The notes: generated by a model from the sequence alone, not told the origin. Positions 34,154-43,680 are shown, counted from the stretch's first letter. The stretch: 64,000 nucleotides of DNA from Brachybacterium epidermidis (GCF_015209585.1 NZ_JADEYR010000015.1:1-64000), one strand, 5' to 3'. A program made the numbers and translations.

Positions 34154-35968
34154 TCAGTCCGGCGGGCCCAGCTCGCGGATCGCATCGACGATGCGGCGGT
34201 GCCGGCGATGCAGCTCGTGCTCGTCATCGTCGGTGCCGTCCTTGCCCAGCACGGCGGCCCAGATCGGCACGAGCTCCTCGTGGTAGGCGTGTCCGTGCCC
34301 GCCGGTGACCTTGATCGACAGGGGCATGTCGGCCGCGATCTGCCAGAACGTGATCCAGGGGAACCAGCGCATGGCGTCGGTGACGTCGTGCCCCACCCGC
34401 TCCCGCAGCCACGCGGGCTCCGCCCACAGCAGCGAGGGCTCCCACCACGCCACCGGGTCGGAGGGATGCTGGGCGTACACCACGCGCGGGCTCTGCCACG
34501 GCTCGTAGAGCCCGCCCCAGTAGTCCTGGTACAGGTCACGGGGCCGGGTCACCACCCGCACGTGACGGCCGTTGTCCAGGATCGGGGCGATCGCGGGGGC
34601 GCCCGGTCGGCTGCGGGCCACCAGCTGGCGCCAGATCGGGGTGAAGCCGGGCGTGCCGGTCCACACTGCCCCGTCCACCCTGTCCAGCATGTCCGGCAGA
34701 TCGCGGAAGGCGGCATGGCCGCCGAACGATCCCAGTGACTCCCCGGCCACGAACAGTCGCGGCCTGTCCGCCGCCGGCATCCGGTCCAGCCGCCTGCGCA
34801 CCGCGTCGAACAGGAGGTGCCCGGCCCGCTGCGGGGAGCGGCGGTCCAGGATGTAGCTGAGCGCGCTGGTGTACACCGAGTACTGCAGGGACGCGGTGGC
34901 GCAGTTGCCACCGGTGAGGAACTCGATCGCCGAGAGCGACCACTCCTGCAGCCAGCCGGTGCCCGTCCCGGTGAACAGCACCAGCACCTCCCGTTCCCAG
35001 GCGCCGGTGCGGTCCAGCTCCGCCAGCACCGCGTCCACCGCTTCCTCGATGGTGCGGGTGGTGGACTTGCCGGCGTACACCCGGATCGGCTCCACCGCCG
35101 GCTCGCCCGTGGTCGCGGAGATCAAACGGGCGTCGGCCCCGAAGGACACGATCCGGCGGCCCTGCGCACCCAGGGCCGTCCAGTCCTCGCCCGAGGCGGC
35201 ACTGCCCGAGCGCAGCGGTGAGGCAGGCGGTGTGAGCTCGGGGGAGATCAGAAGGTTGGCGGCTTCGGCGCGCTCGATGGCCTGCTCCAGCAGCCGCCCC
35301 CGCACGAACCGCTCTGCCAGCACACCGACGGTGGCCAGGGTCAGCAGCAGGGACGTGGCCTCCAGCACCCGCGGCGGCAGGTAGGGGCGCAGCACCGCGC
35401 GGTACACGCGCGCGGTGGCGATCACGGCGCGGGCCGCCAGCAGGGCACCGGCCGACGCGGCCACCCCGCCGGCGGCGCCCACCAGGTGGGTGGCGAGGTT
35501 CTTGGGCTCCTGCTGCACCAGGTGGCTGATCTCCCGCTGCCGCAGCACGCCACGCACCCACGAGTAGGTGGTGATGCCGGTCAGCGCCGCCCCGCCCAGC
35601 AGGCGCGCCCGATGCCGATGCTCCGGGGAGATGCTCACCTGCAGGCCCACCGCCCGGCCGGCGCGCCCCAGCAGTCGCCGGGTGAGAGCGCCGGTGGTGT
35701 ACCCGTAGATCTGCGAGAGCCCGATGTTGGCCGTCCACATCCACCAGGTGCGCGGCAGCAGACTGGGGGAGGTGGCGATCCAGGCAGCGGCGGAGGCGCC
35801 CAGGAAGCCACCGGTGTCCAGGGGTGCGCGCACGGCGGTGCGCCACACCTGCTGACCGGTGGCGCGTGTCGCCCCGCGCAGCGCGGAGGCGATCCCCCGG
35901 GCGGCATGCCCGATCCCCCTGCCGGCGCGGTCGATCCCTGTGGCGGCTGAACCGAGGCCGAGAACCAT
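34154..35968 (-). CDS. Abhydrolase_9-type membrane alpha/beta-hydrolase
   Basis: A 604-residue protein. The N-terminal 230 residues contain several membrane helices (SAAAWIATSPSLLPRTWWMW; GLSQIYGYTTGALTRRL; VLEATSLLLTLATVGVLAE). The C-terminal catalytic domain has VLVLFTGTGTGW, the nucleophile elbow FVAGESLGSFGGHAAF and GHGHAYHEE near the end. This two-part layout is that of the actinobacterial Abhydrolase_9 family, whose substrate is unknown; lipid or cell-envelope esters are plausible. It converges with the sulfurtransferase and is divergent from the dehydrogenase. Confidence 0.8.
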   Translation of the reverse strand: MVLGLGSAATGIDRAGRGIGHAARGIASALRGATRATGQQVWRTAVRAPLDTGGFLGASAAAWIATSPSLLPRTWWMWTANIGLSQIYGYTTGALTRRLLGRAGRAVGLQVSISPEHRHRARLLGGAALTGITTYSWVRGVLRQREISHLVQQEPKNLATHLVGAAGGVAASAGALLAARAVIATARVYRAVLRPYLPPRVLEATSLLLTLATVGVLAERFVRGRLLEQAIERAEAANLLISPELTPPASPLRSGSAASGEDWTALGAQGRRIVSFGADARLISATTGEPAVEPIRVYAGKSTTRTIEEAVDAVLAELDRTGAWEREVLVLFTGTGTGWLQEWSLSAIEFLTGGNCATASLQYSVYTSALSYILDRRSPQRAGHLLFDAVRRRLDRMPAADRPRLFVAGESLGSFGGHAAFRDLPDMLDRVDGAVWTGTPGFTPIWRQLVARSRPGAPAIAPILDNGRHVRVVTRPRDLYQDYWGGLYEPWQSPRVVYAQHPSDPVAWWEPSLLWAEPAWLRERVGHDVTDAMRWFPWITFWQIAADMPLSIKVTGGHGHAYHEELVPIWAAVLGKDGTDDDEHELHRRHRRIVDAIRELGPPD

Positions 35969-36032
35969 GGCGGTAGGCTATCGGAACGCGCCCGGTCGGA
36001 CGTCCTGCAGCGCTGCCCCGTAGCCTGGATCC

Positions 36033-36977
36033 ATGAAGATCCTGCTGCCCGACACCACCGAGCTCGACCCCGACCTGCCCGAGGGCTGGGAGGCCGTCAC
36101 GATCGACGCCCGCGCCGAGATCCCCGCCGAGCACCACGATGCCCAGGTGCTCGTGGTCTGGGGCGCCTCCCGCCGCCACCTCGCCTCAGCAGCGGAGAAC
36201 CTCCACGACCTGCGCCTGGTGCAGTCCCTCGCCGCCGGGGTGGACGGCATCCTCGAGGCCGGCTTCGGCGAGGACGTGCAGATCGCCACCGGCGCCGGCC
36301 TGCACTCCCTGACGGTCTCCGAGCACACACTGGGCCTGCTGCTGTCGATCCTGAGGCGCCTGCCCGAGTCGAAGCAGGCCCAGGAGCGCCACGAATGGTC
36401 CCAGGAGCTCGGGGGAATGCAGCCGCTGAACCCCGAGGGCCGGATGACCAGCCTGGTCGGCGCTCGGGTGCTGATCTGGGGCTTCGGGCAGATCGGCCAG
36501 ACCCTCGCCCCCGTTCTCAGCGCCCTGGGGGCCACCGTGCGCGGTGCGGCCCGCAGCGCCGGCGAGCGTGCCGGCTTCGAGGTGCTCGCCGACGACGACG
36601 TGCTCGCGGCCCTGCCCGAGGTGGACGTGCTGATCAACATCCTGCCCGGCGGGGAGGCCACCCGCGGACTGGTGTGCCGGGAGGTGCTGGACGCGCTGCC
36701 CGGCCACGCCGTGCTGATCAACGTGGGCCGCGGCACCACCGTGGACCAGGGGGCGCTTGCCGAGGCCCTCGAGGCGGGAACCCTCGGGGCGGCCGCGCTG
36801 GACGTCACCGACCCCGAGCCCCTGCCGGCCGAGGACCCCCTGTGGGACGCGCCCCGCCTGCTGATCACCCCGCACGCCGCCGGCGGCAGGCCCGTCGGTG
36901 CCGATGAGCGGATCCGCGAGAACCTGCTCGCACTCGACGGCGACGGGGAGATCATCCAACTGGCCGAGCGCGGGTGA
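36033..36977 (+). CDS. D-2-hydroxyacid dehydrogenase
   Basis: A 314-residue enzyme of the phosphoglycerate dehydrogenase-like family. The NAD Rossmann motif is VLIWGFGQIGQTLAPVLSAL. The catalytic Arg/Glu/His triad is expected within VLINVGRGTTVDQGALAEAL, AALDVTDPEPLPAEDPLW and LLITPHAAGG, the last giving the catalytic His. Substrate specificity (glyoxylate, hydroxypyruvate or other 2-keto acids) cannot be told. The TGA stop abuts the TCA of the convergent BCCT gene with no spacer. Confidence 0.88.
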   Translation: MKILLPDTTELDPDLPEGWEAVTIDARAEIPAEHHDAQVLVVWGASRRHLASAAENLHDLRLVQSLAAGVDGILEAGFGEDVQIATGAGLHSLTVSEHTLGLLLSILRRLPESKQAQERHEWSQELGGMQPLNPEGRMTSLVGARVLIWGFGQIGQTLAPVLSALGATVRGAARSAGERAGFEVLADDDVLAALPEVDVLINILPGGEATRGLVCREVLDALPGHAVLINVGRGTTVDQGALAEALEAGTLGAAALDVTDPEPLPAEDPLWDAPRLLITPHAAGGRPVGADERIRENLLALDGDGEIIQLAERG

Positions 36978-38858
36978 TCAGCGGCGGAAGGGGTTCCGGC
37001 CGCGACGGTGCCCGTCCTGCTGCCCGGGCTGCCCAGCCTGATCCGCGGCGTGCTCGTCCAGGCGCGCGCTGACCTGCTCGTCCACGCGGGCATCGATCTG
37101 GGTGGCGACCTGCTGCTCCACCTGCTCGGCCACCCGCCCGTCGACCTGAGCGGTGACCTGCTCGGCGATCTGCGCGCTCACGCGGTCGCTGACCGTGCCG
37201 GTGAGCTGGTCGGAGTAGCGCTCCACGAACTCTCGCTGACGGATCCGCAGCTCCAGGCGCTGGATGATCTTCACCTCGCGCGACAGGGCGATCCAGGTGG
37301 AGACGCACATGCCGATCATCACAATGGAGAACGGCAGGGCGCTCAGCAGAGCCATCGCCTGCAGGCCCGTCATGCCTGCGCCCTCCGCACCGGAGACCGA
37401 GCCGGCCCAGATCAGCGCGGCGGCGATGATGCCGGAGGCCGAGGCCCAGAAGATGCGGGTCAGGCGCGGCGGGTTCGGGTCGCCGCGGTGGGCGATCATG
37501 TCCATCACGAAGGCGCCGGAGTCCGCACTGGTGATGAAGAAGATGGTCACCAGCACAACGGCGATTCCGGACAGCAGCATGCCCAGCGGGAGCGTCGAGA
37601 GGGTGTCGAACAGGGCGGTGTTGGCATCGATGGTGCCGTCCTCGCCGGTGAAGTCGATGTTCTCGAACAGGCTCTTGTACAGGGCGGTGCCACCCATCAC
37701 GGTGAACCAGACCATGGTCACCAGGGTGGGGACCAGCAGCACACCGGTGATGAACTCGCGCACGGTGCGGCCGCGGGAGATGCGGGCGATGAACACGCCC
37801 ACGAACGGCGACCAGGACATCCACCAGCCCCAGTAGTAGGTGGTCCAGCCGGAGATCCAGCTGGCCCCCTCATCGCCCATGAACGGCAGGGTCTGGAAGG
37901 AGAGCTCGAGGAAGTGCTGCAGGTAGTAGCCGATGTTCTGCACCACGTCGCGGAGCAGGAACAGGGTGGGGCCCAGGATCAGAACGGCGACCAGCAGCAG
38001 CGCCGCCAGCCCCAGGTTGAGGTTGGAGAGGAACTTGATGCCCTTGTCCACCCCGGAAGCGGCGGAGATGGTGGCCAGCGCGGTCACCGACAGCACGATG
38101 ATCACCTGAACGGTGGTGGAGTTCGGCAGCAGGCCCAGGTGGTCCAGGCCGGCGGCGATCTGGTTGACGCCGAAGCCCAGGGAGGTGGCGATGCCGAACA
38201 GGGTGCCCACCAGGGCGATGATGTCGATCAAGTCACCGATCCAGGTGTCGGTGCGCTTGCCGAGGATCGGCTCGAGTGCCCAGCGGATCGACACGGGACG
38301 GCGACGGCGGTGCACCGAGTAGGCGATCGCCAGGCCCGCGACCACGTAGATCGCCCAGGCGTGCAGCCCCCAGTGCAGGAAGGTCTGCCCCATGGCGCGC
38401 TGCGCCCGGGCCGGATCGTCCAGATGAGCGGCGTTCGGCGGGATCCCGCCGTCGGAGGCGAAGAAGGTCAGCGGCTCCGCTGCCCCCCAGAACACCAGGC
38501 CGATGCCCATGCCCGCGGCGAAGAGCATCGCGAACCAGGACAGCAGGCCGTACTCGGGCTCATCGTCGTCCCGGCCCAGCTTGATGGTGCCCAGGCGGCT
38601 CAGTGCGACCACGATCGCGAAGCCCACGAACCCGGTCACCAGCAGCACGTAGTACCAGCCGATGGAGTTCACCACCGTGGAGTTCAGGGTCGAGATGACC
38701 TCGGCGAACACCGTGGGCAGGAACAGCGCGAAGGTGACCGCGATGGCCACCACGCCAGCGGTCACCCCGAACACTCCCTTGGCCAGGGAGTACGGGCGGG
38801 GGTTGCGGTTCTCGGACCCGTCCACAGGGTCATGGGGTGGGGCGGGGGCGGGAGGCAA
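36978..38858 (-). CDS. BCCT-family glycine betaine/choline/carnitine transporter
   Basis: A 626-residue secondary transporter with twelve membrane helices and the family signature MSWSPFVGVFIARISRGRT. GMGIGLVFWGAAEPLTFF forms the conserved unwound-helix segment. BCCT carriers import trimethylammonium compounds with Na+ or H+, often for osmoprotection. The cytoplasmic C-terminus is unusual: about 75 residues of Val/Gln/Glu repeats (VSAQIAEQVTAQVDGRV continuing to VDEQVSARLDEHAA) and then a basic end RRGRNPFRR. This may be a coiled coil and an osmosensing tail. The start is at 38858; a nearby in-frame alternative is possible. Confidence 0.92.
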   Translation of the reverse strand: MPPAPAPPHDPVDGSENRNPRPYSLAKGVFGVTAGVVAIAVTFALFLPTVFAEVISTLNSTVVNSIGWYYVLLVTGFVGFAIVVALSRLGTIKLGRDDDEPEYGLLSWFAMLFAAGMGIGLVFWGAAEPLTFFASDGGIPPNAAHLDDPARAQRAMGQTFLHWGLHAWAIYVVAGLAIAYSVHRRRRPVSIRWALEPILGKRTDTWIGDLIDIIALVGTLFGIATSLGFGVNQIAAGLDHLGLLPNSTTVQVIIVLSVTALATISAASGVDKGIKFLSNLNLGLAALLLVAVLILGPTLFLLRDVVQNIGYYLQHFLELSFQTLPFMGDEGASWISGWTTYYWGWWMSWSPFVGVFIARISRGRTVREFITGVLLVPTLVTMVWFTVMGGTALYKSLFENIDFTGEDGTIDANTALFDTLSTLPLGMLLSGIAVVLVTIFFITSADSGAFVMDMIAHRGDPNPPRLTRIFWASASGIIAAALIWAGSVSGAEGAGMTGLQAMALLSALPFSIVMIGMCVSTWIALSREVKIIQRLELRIRQREFVERYSDQLTGTVSDRVSAQIAEQVTAQVDGRVAEQVEQQVATQIDARVDEQVSARLDEHAADQAGQPGQQDGHRRGRNPFRR

Positions 38859-39129
38859 CAGTCGAAGCCGACACGATCACTCGTTCCGGTGGAGGGGCAG
38901 GGAAAGCCCCGTGGTTGCAGGCCGAGGCGCATCTGCGGTTCACGAGGCTCGCCTGCACCATACGGGTCGCACCCCGGGCGATGCCAGGGGGCGGCGCGAT
39001 CCGGAACGGTGCCCAACACCGCCAGTCCTGATCAGAAGCCCAGGTCAGAAGGGGAACGGGGTGCTCGCGTGGGGCATGGGACCGTTCGTCCGCGGGGTTG
39101 TCTGATTCACACGAACGACGCGGGGTGGC

Positions 39130-39864
39130 TCATGCAGGCAGCTCCCGCACCAGCTGTTCCACCGCTCTAGCCGAGATCTCCGCGACCAGGTCCAGCTCCA
39201 TGTGGAACTGCTGGCCCGCAGCGGGGCCGCAGAGATCCGAGACAGCGCGCAGCGCCACGAACGGCACCCCGAGCGCGGCGGCGGTGCGGGCTGTGGCAGT
39301 GGTCTCCATGTCCGCGCTGAGGGCACCGGGGAACCGCTCCCGCATGGGATCGGCCAGGGGAGCGGTGACGAAGGCGTCACCGGAGAGCATGAGCCCCCGG
39401 CGCACCGCGGTGCCGGCAGCACCGGCAGCGCGTTCCGCGACGTCGGCCCAGTCGTCATCGGCCTCGAGGCGTGCGGGCGAGCCGGGCACCTGCCCGGGCT
39501 CGTAGCCGAAGGCGGTGGCGTCCGCCAGCGACCAGGTGAAGGCATCGCCCACGATCACCGTGCCCACCTCGACGTCGGCCGCCAGGCCCCCGCAGGAACC
39601 CGCCGCGACCACGCAGGTGGGCCGATGCTCGAGGATCGCCCAGGTGGCGGCGGCGCTTGCTGCGGCGATGCCGATGCCGGTGGTGACCACCACCGTGGGC
39701 GTGCCCCCAAGGAGGCCGGCCACCGCTCGCACCGAACGCATCCCGGCGTCGTCGACGAACGGGGTCGGCAGCGCCCTCGCGCCGTCCAGCCGGGATTCCA
39801 GCGGCGCTGCCTCCTCCGGCATCGCGACCATCACCAGGACAGGGGCGGGGGAGGGCGTCGTCAT
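39130..39864 (-). CDS. mtnN: 5'-methylthioadenosine/S-adenosylhomocysteine nucleosidase-like protein
   Basis: A 244-residue phosphorylase/nucleosidase-fold protein. It starts VLVMVAMPEEAAPLESRL (catalytic Glu region), has TGIGIAAASAAATWAI, VVAAGSCGGLAADVEVGTVI, the ribose-binding ALSADMETTATARTAAALG and the catalytic Asp in LRAVSDLCG. MtnN cleaves the glycosidic bond of MTA, SAH and 5'-deoxyadenosine in the activated methyl cycle. Futalosine hydrolases are close relatives, so the symbol is a best match. Cytoplasmic, monocistronic. Confidence 0.75.
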   Translation of the reverse strand: MTTPSPAPVLVMVAMPEEAAPLESRLDGARALPTPFVDDAGMRSVRAVAGLLGGTPTVVVTTGIGIAAASAAATWAILEHRPTCVVAAGSCGGLAADVEVGTVIVGDAFTWSLADATAFGYEPGQVPGSPARLEADDDWADVAERAAGAAGTAVRRGLMLSGDAFVTAPLADPMRERFPGALSADMETTATARTAAALGVPFVALRAVSDLCGPAAGQQFHMELDLVAEISARAVEQLVRELPA

Positions 39865-40016
39865 GAAGGCAGGCTACCTGTGCTCACACGGTCGCGAAGG
39901 CGCGTGCCCTGCGTGATCGTCGGCGTGCCCAGGAGGGCAGGAGCGGGGTTCGCTAGGCTGGCCGCGCAAGGCACCCCGCATCGATGCGACCAGAGGGTCG
40001 CGGCTAGGAGTCAGCA

Positions 40017-40925
40017 ATGGGACGCATCCGAGACGCCGTGGTGGTGGGCGCCCGCACCGTGCGCCGGGTGCCGATCCCCTCAGCGGTCACCAACCATGCG
40101 CTGCGAGAGGCCCGGCGGGCACTGCCCCCGAGCTCGGTGCAGAAGCGCCACGCGGTGGACGTGGAGATGATCGGCCGCACCCGCTGCGTGTGGCTGGACG
40201 GCCATCGCCGCGACCAGGGGCTGATCATCCACCTGCACGGCGGCGCCTACGTCTCCGGGCCGTTCACCGGGGACTGGACGTGGCTGTCGAAGCAGGCCGA
40301 TGCCCGCGACTGCGCCGGGTTGATGGTCGACTACCGCACCGCTCCGGACCACACTCACCCCGTGGCGCGGGACGACGCCGAGAGCGTGCTGCAGGCGCTG
40401 GCGGCCGACGGTCGGCTCGGCGCCGGCCCGTGGGTGCTCAGCGGTCAGCACGCCGGCGGTGGACTTGCCTTCGCGATCGCCCGCAGGCTCCGGGAGCATC
40501 CGCAGATCCCGGCGCCGGCCGCGCTGGTGACCATGTCGCCCTGGCTGGACCTCGAACTGGCCAACGCCGGCATCACTGAGACGGACCAGGTGGATCCCGT
40601 GCACGAGCGCCGGATGCTGCGCGAGGCCGCCCGCGCCTACGCCGGGCGTGCGCCGCTGGACGATCCGGACCTCTCCCCGATCAACGCGAGTCTGGAGGGC
40701 CTGCCGCCGGTGCACCTCAGCGTGGGAACGCGCGACCTGTTCCTCTCCGATGTCCGGATGGCCCGGCTGCAGCTGGAGGAGAACGGGCTGGAGGTGGCCT
40801 ACCGGGAGATCAACGGCCGCCTGGGCCTGCAGCTGATGCAGCGGCGCGGTGAGGACCTCGAGCGCCTGCACCGGGAGCAGGGCGAACTGATCGCCCGCGT
40901 CCTGGGGGTCACCCCTCGACGATGA
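40017..40925 (+). CDS. Hormone-sensitive-lipase-like alpha/beta-hydrolase lacking its catalytic residues
   Basis: A 302-residue protein with the HSL/esterase architecture: oxyanion motif LIIHLHGGAYVSG (His74-Gly75-Gly76), MVDYRTAPDHTHPVARDDAE and the acid-turn LSVGTRDLFLSD (Asp240). At the nucleophile elbow the family GDSAGG reads GQHAGG (residues 143-148), so the catalytic Ser is His145. The position of the catalytic His before the final helix reads INGRLGLQLM, with no His. It therefore looks like a pseudoenzyme with a ligand-binding or regulatory role. GGAGT precedes the ATG. The 3' end overlaps the convergent next gene by 17 bp. Confidence 0.85.
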   Translation: MGRIRDAVVVGARTVRRVPIPSAVTNHALREARRALPPSSVQKRHAVDVEMIGRTRCVWLDGHRRDQGLIIHLHGGAYVSGPFTGDWTWLSKQADARDCAGLMVDYRTAPDHTHPVARDDAESVLQALAADGRLGAGPWVLSGQHAGGGLAFAIARRLREHPQIPAPAALVTMSPWLDLELANAGITETDQVDPVHERRMLREAARAYAGRAPLDDPDLSPINASLEGLPPVHLSVGTRDLFLSDVRMARLQLEENGLEVAYREINGRLGLQLMQRRGEDLERLHREQGELIARVLGVTPRR

Positions 40926-41616
40926 CCAGCTCAGCCCCGACGGGCTGCATCGTGTGCTCGCGCGAGGGGATGATGCGCAGCATCCCTGCCACCAGCAGCG
41001 CCTGCCCCAGGGCGTAGGTGAGCATCACCCACACGGTGCTGTACATGATCGCGGCCCCGGGCAGGAACCAGTCCATCGCCAGCAGTGAGCTGGACAGCAG
41101 GAACAGGGTGCCGCCCATCCAGGTCATACCGTTGCCGCCGGAGGACAGGAACGCCATGGTGGCCAGCACGGTCGCGTAGGCGGCCACCAGCGGCGTCAGC
41201 TCGCCGGCGCCGTCCGCGCAGGCCACGAACAGCCCGATCACCACACCGGCGTAGGGGATCGCCAGGGCCAGGCGCAGCGGCTCGCGGTTGCGGGCCCACA
41301 GCGGCAGCAGCGCGAGGCAGTACAGGACCAGTGCCACCAGGAACAGCACGACGGCGGCCGGTCGCAGCACCTGCGGCAGGAACGGCGGCATGGTGTCACC
41401 GAGCCAGGCGAAGAACAGTCCCGCCGTGAGCAGCACCGGGGTGCGGTGGCGCGAGGGCGCACTCACCAGCAGGATCGCGATCAGCAGCGGAGCGAACAAT
41501 GGCTGCGTGACCCGCTGGGTCAGGCTGGACTCGGTCAGCAGTGCCCCCAGGTGCACCGCCACCACCAGGGCATAGACAGCCCACAGGGTGAGCTGGGCGA
41601 GGCGAGGCGATGGCAC
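40909..41616 (-). CDS. Lysoplasmalogenase-like (YhhN/TMEM86) membrane protein
   Basis: A 235-residue protein with about eight membrane helices and the family-type FFAWLGDTMPPF motif in the second quarter, then LYCLALLPLWARN and a TTLFLL-like helix (GGTLFLLSSSLLAMDWFLP). YhhN/TMEM86 proteins hydrolyse vinyl ether lysoplasmalogens; activity here is inferred from family only. It is convergent with, and overlaps by 17 bp, the dead esterase homologue. It lies 99 bp downstream of argS on the same strand. Confidence 0.75.
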   Translation of the reverse strand: MPSPRLAQLTLWAVYALVVAVHLGALLTESSLTQRVTQPLFAPLLIAILLVSAPSRHRTPVLLTAGLFFAWLGDTMPPFLPQVLRPAAVVLFLVALVLYCLALLPLWARNREPLRLALAIPYAGVVIGLFVACADGAGELTPLVAAYATVLATMAFLSSGGNGMTWMGGTLFLLSSSLLAMDWFLPGAAIMYSTVWVMLTYALGQALLVAGMLRIIPSREHTMQPVGAELVIVEG

Positions 41617-41715
41617 CCTGCAAGATTATGGAAGGAGGGTGTTCAAGGTAAGGCCGTTCCGGGACTCACCTGGGCACGTTTGGATAACAACCGGACACGA
41701 TCTGGTCACGCCCGC

Positions 41716-43536
41716 TCACATCTGCTGCGGAGCGTTCACGCCGAGGGCCGCGAGACCCTCGACCAGCACCTGCTCGGTGAGCTGCGCCAGGGCCAGACGA
41801 CCGGCACGCACCTGCGCATCGGCCTCCTTGAGGATCGGGGAGGCCTCGTAGAACGCGGTGAACGCCTGGGCGGTCGCGAACAGGTAGGAGCACAGGCGGT
41901 GCGGCTCGTAGGCAGCGCCCACCTGGGCCAGCGTGGGACCGAACTCCAGCAGCTGCAGGGCCAGGGCGCGCTCGGCGTCGTTGTCCACCCGAGGCGCGGC
42001 CCCGGCGGCGTCCACCCCCTGCTCCGCGGCCCGGCGGCCGATCGAGCGGATACGCGCCACCGCGTACTGCAGGTACGGGGCCGTGTTGCCGGTCAGTGCC
42101 AGCATCCGGTCCAGGTCGAACACGTAGTCGGAGTCGTGCGCGGTGGAGAGGTCCGCGTACTTCACGCCGCCGATGCCGATGTCATGGGCGATGGAGGCGC
42201 GCTCCTGCTGGGACAGATCCGGCCTCAGCTCGTCGATCACGCCCTGGGCCTTGGCGACGGCCTCCTCCAGCAGCGCCATCAGTCGCAGGGAGGAGCCGGA
42301 GCGGGTGCGCAGGATCTTCCCGTCCTCACCGAGCACCGAGCCGATCTTCACGTGGGTGGCCTCCACGCTCTCGGGCAGCCAGCCGGCCTCCCGCGCGGTC
42401 GTGAAGATCATTTGGAAGTGGAGCTCTTGAGCGGTGCCCACCACGTAGCCGATGCGGTCCGCTCCCAGGGTGCGCACCCGGTGGCGGATCGCCGCGAGGT
42501 CGGTGGTGGCGTAGCCGTAGCCGCCGTCGGACTTGCGGATGATCAGCGGCAGCGGCTGCTCGTCACGGCCGGTGAACCCTTCGGGGAACACGCACAGCGC
42601 ACCGTCGGAGATGCGGGCGATGCCTGCCTCCTCCAGATCGCGGCACACCGCCTCCAGCTGATCGTTGTAGGTGGACTCCCCGGCCAGGTCCGCATCGGTG
42701 AGGGTCACGTCCAGCATGTCGTAGATGCGGTGGAAGTACTGCTTGGACATCTCCACCAGGCGCTGCCAGATCTCCAGGGAGCGGGCATCCCCGGACTGCA
42801 GGGTGGCTACCCGGCGACGGGCCCGGGCCGCGAAATCAGCAGCGACGGCGGGCGCCTGGGTCCCGTCGGCCGCGGTTGCCCCGGGGGTGCCGGCCGCGTC
42901 GGCGTCGCTGGCGGCCTTGCCCTCGGTCGCATCGAACTTCTGCCGTGCAGCCTGGTAGAACGCATTGGGGTCGGTCAGCAGCAGGGCAGCCTCCGGCGAG
43001 TCCTCGCCCACCTCCAGCAGGTGCTCGATCAGCATCCCGAAGGGGGTGCCCCAGTCACCGATGTGGTTCTGGCGGATCACCGTGTGGCCCAGCTTCTCCA
43101 GCGTGCGCGCCAGGGCGTCACCCACCACGGTGGTGCGCAGGTGCCCCACGTGCATCTCCTTGGCCACGTTGGGCGCGGAGTAGTCCAGCACCACGGTGCG
43201 GGGCTGCCCGGCGGGGATGCCCAGGCGGGAGTCGTCGGCCAGCTGCGCGACCTGCGAGGCGATCCACTCGGTGCGCAGCCGGATGTTCAGGAACCCGGGC
43301 CCGGCCACCTCGAGGGGCTCGGCCACGTCCTCGAGCTGCACGGCCTCCAGGATCTCCGCGGCGATGTCGCGGGGCTTCTTCCCCAGGCGCTTGGCCAGTC
43401 CCATCGCCGCATTGCACTGGAAGTCGGCGAACTGGGAGGGGCGGATCAGCGGGTCGGCCTCGGCGTACTCGGGCCCGAAGGCGGAGGCGAAGGCGGACTG
43501 GAAGCGCTCGGTCAGCACGATCTCGGGAGCAGGCAT
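41716..43536 (-). CDS. argS: Arginyl-tRNA synthetase
   Basis: A 606-residue class I synthetase. The N-terminal ArgS domain includes ADFQCNAAMGLAKRLGKKP. The HIGH motif is KEMHVGHLRTTVVGDALAR, and the KMSK-like loop is DGKILRTRSGSSLRLM. The C-terminal anticodon-binding (DALR-type) domain runs from about residue 480 (APYLQYAVARIRSIGRRA). It charges tRNA-Arg in the cytoplasm. The ATG at 43536 starts the family N-terminus; the frame is open 40 codons further upstream without family sequence. Confidence 0.96.
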   Translation of the reverse strand: MPAPEIVLTERFQSAFASAFGPEYAEADPLIRPSQFADFQCNAAMGLAKRLGKKPRDIAAEILEAVQLEDVAEPLEVAGPGFLNIRLRTEWIASQVAQLADDSRLGIPAGQPRTVVLDYSAPNVAKEMHVGHLRTTVVGDALARTLEKLGHTVIRQNHIGDWGTPFGMLIEHLLEVGEDSPEAALLLTDPNAFYQAARQKFDATEGKAASDADAAGTPGATAADGTQAPAVAADFAARARRRVATLQSGDARSLEIWQRLVEMSKQYFHRIYDMLDVTLTDADLAGESTYNDQLEAVCRDLEEAGIARISDGALCVFPEGFTGRDEQPLPLIIRKSDGGYGYATTDLAAIRHRVRTLGADRIGYVVGTAQELHFQMIFTTAREAGWLPESVEATHVKIGSVLGEDGKILRTRSGSSLRLMALLEEAVAKAQGVIDELRPDLSQQERASIAHDIGIGGVKYADLSTAHDSDYVFDLDRMLALTGNTAPYLQYAVARIRSIGRRAAEQGVDAAGAAPRVDNDAERALALQLLEFGPTLAQVGAAYEPHRLCSYLFATAQAFTAFYEASPILKEADAQVRAGRLALAQLTEQVLVEGLAALGVNAPQQM

Positions 43537-43629
43537 GGACTCAGGGTAGTCCTGGGCAGGCAGGCGGGTCGCGCCCGCGCGCGTGAGATCCGTCGGAGGG
43601 CCGGTGCGGCCGCAGTGACCCGGCCCCGT

Positions 43630-43680
43630 GAGCCCGCGTGGAAGCAGAGCCCGCATGCAAGCAGAACCCGCGCATGGAAG
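43630..43680. repeat. 17-bp tandem repeat upstream of argS
   Basis: Three adjacent degenerate copies of a 17-bp unit (first copy GAGCCCGCGTGGAAGCA) in the 218-bp divergent gap between argS and the YccF gene. I see nothing else in that gap. Confidence 0.8.
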
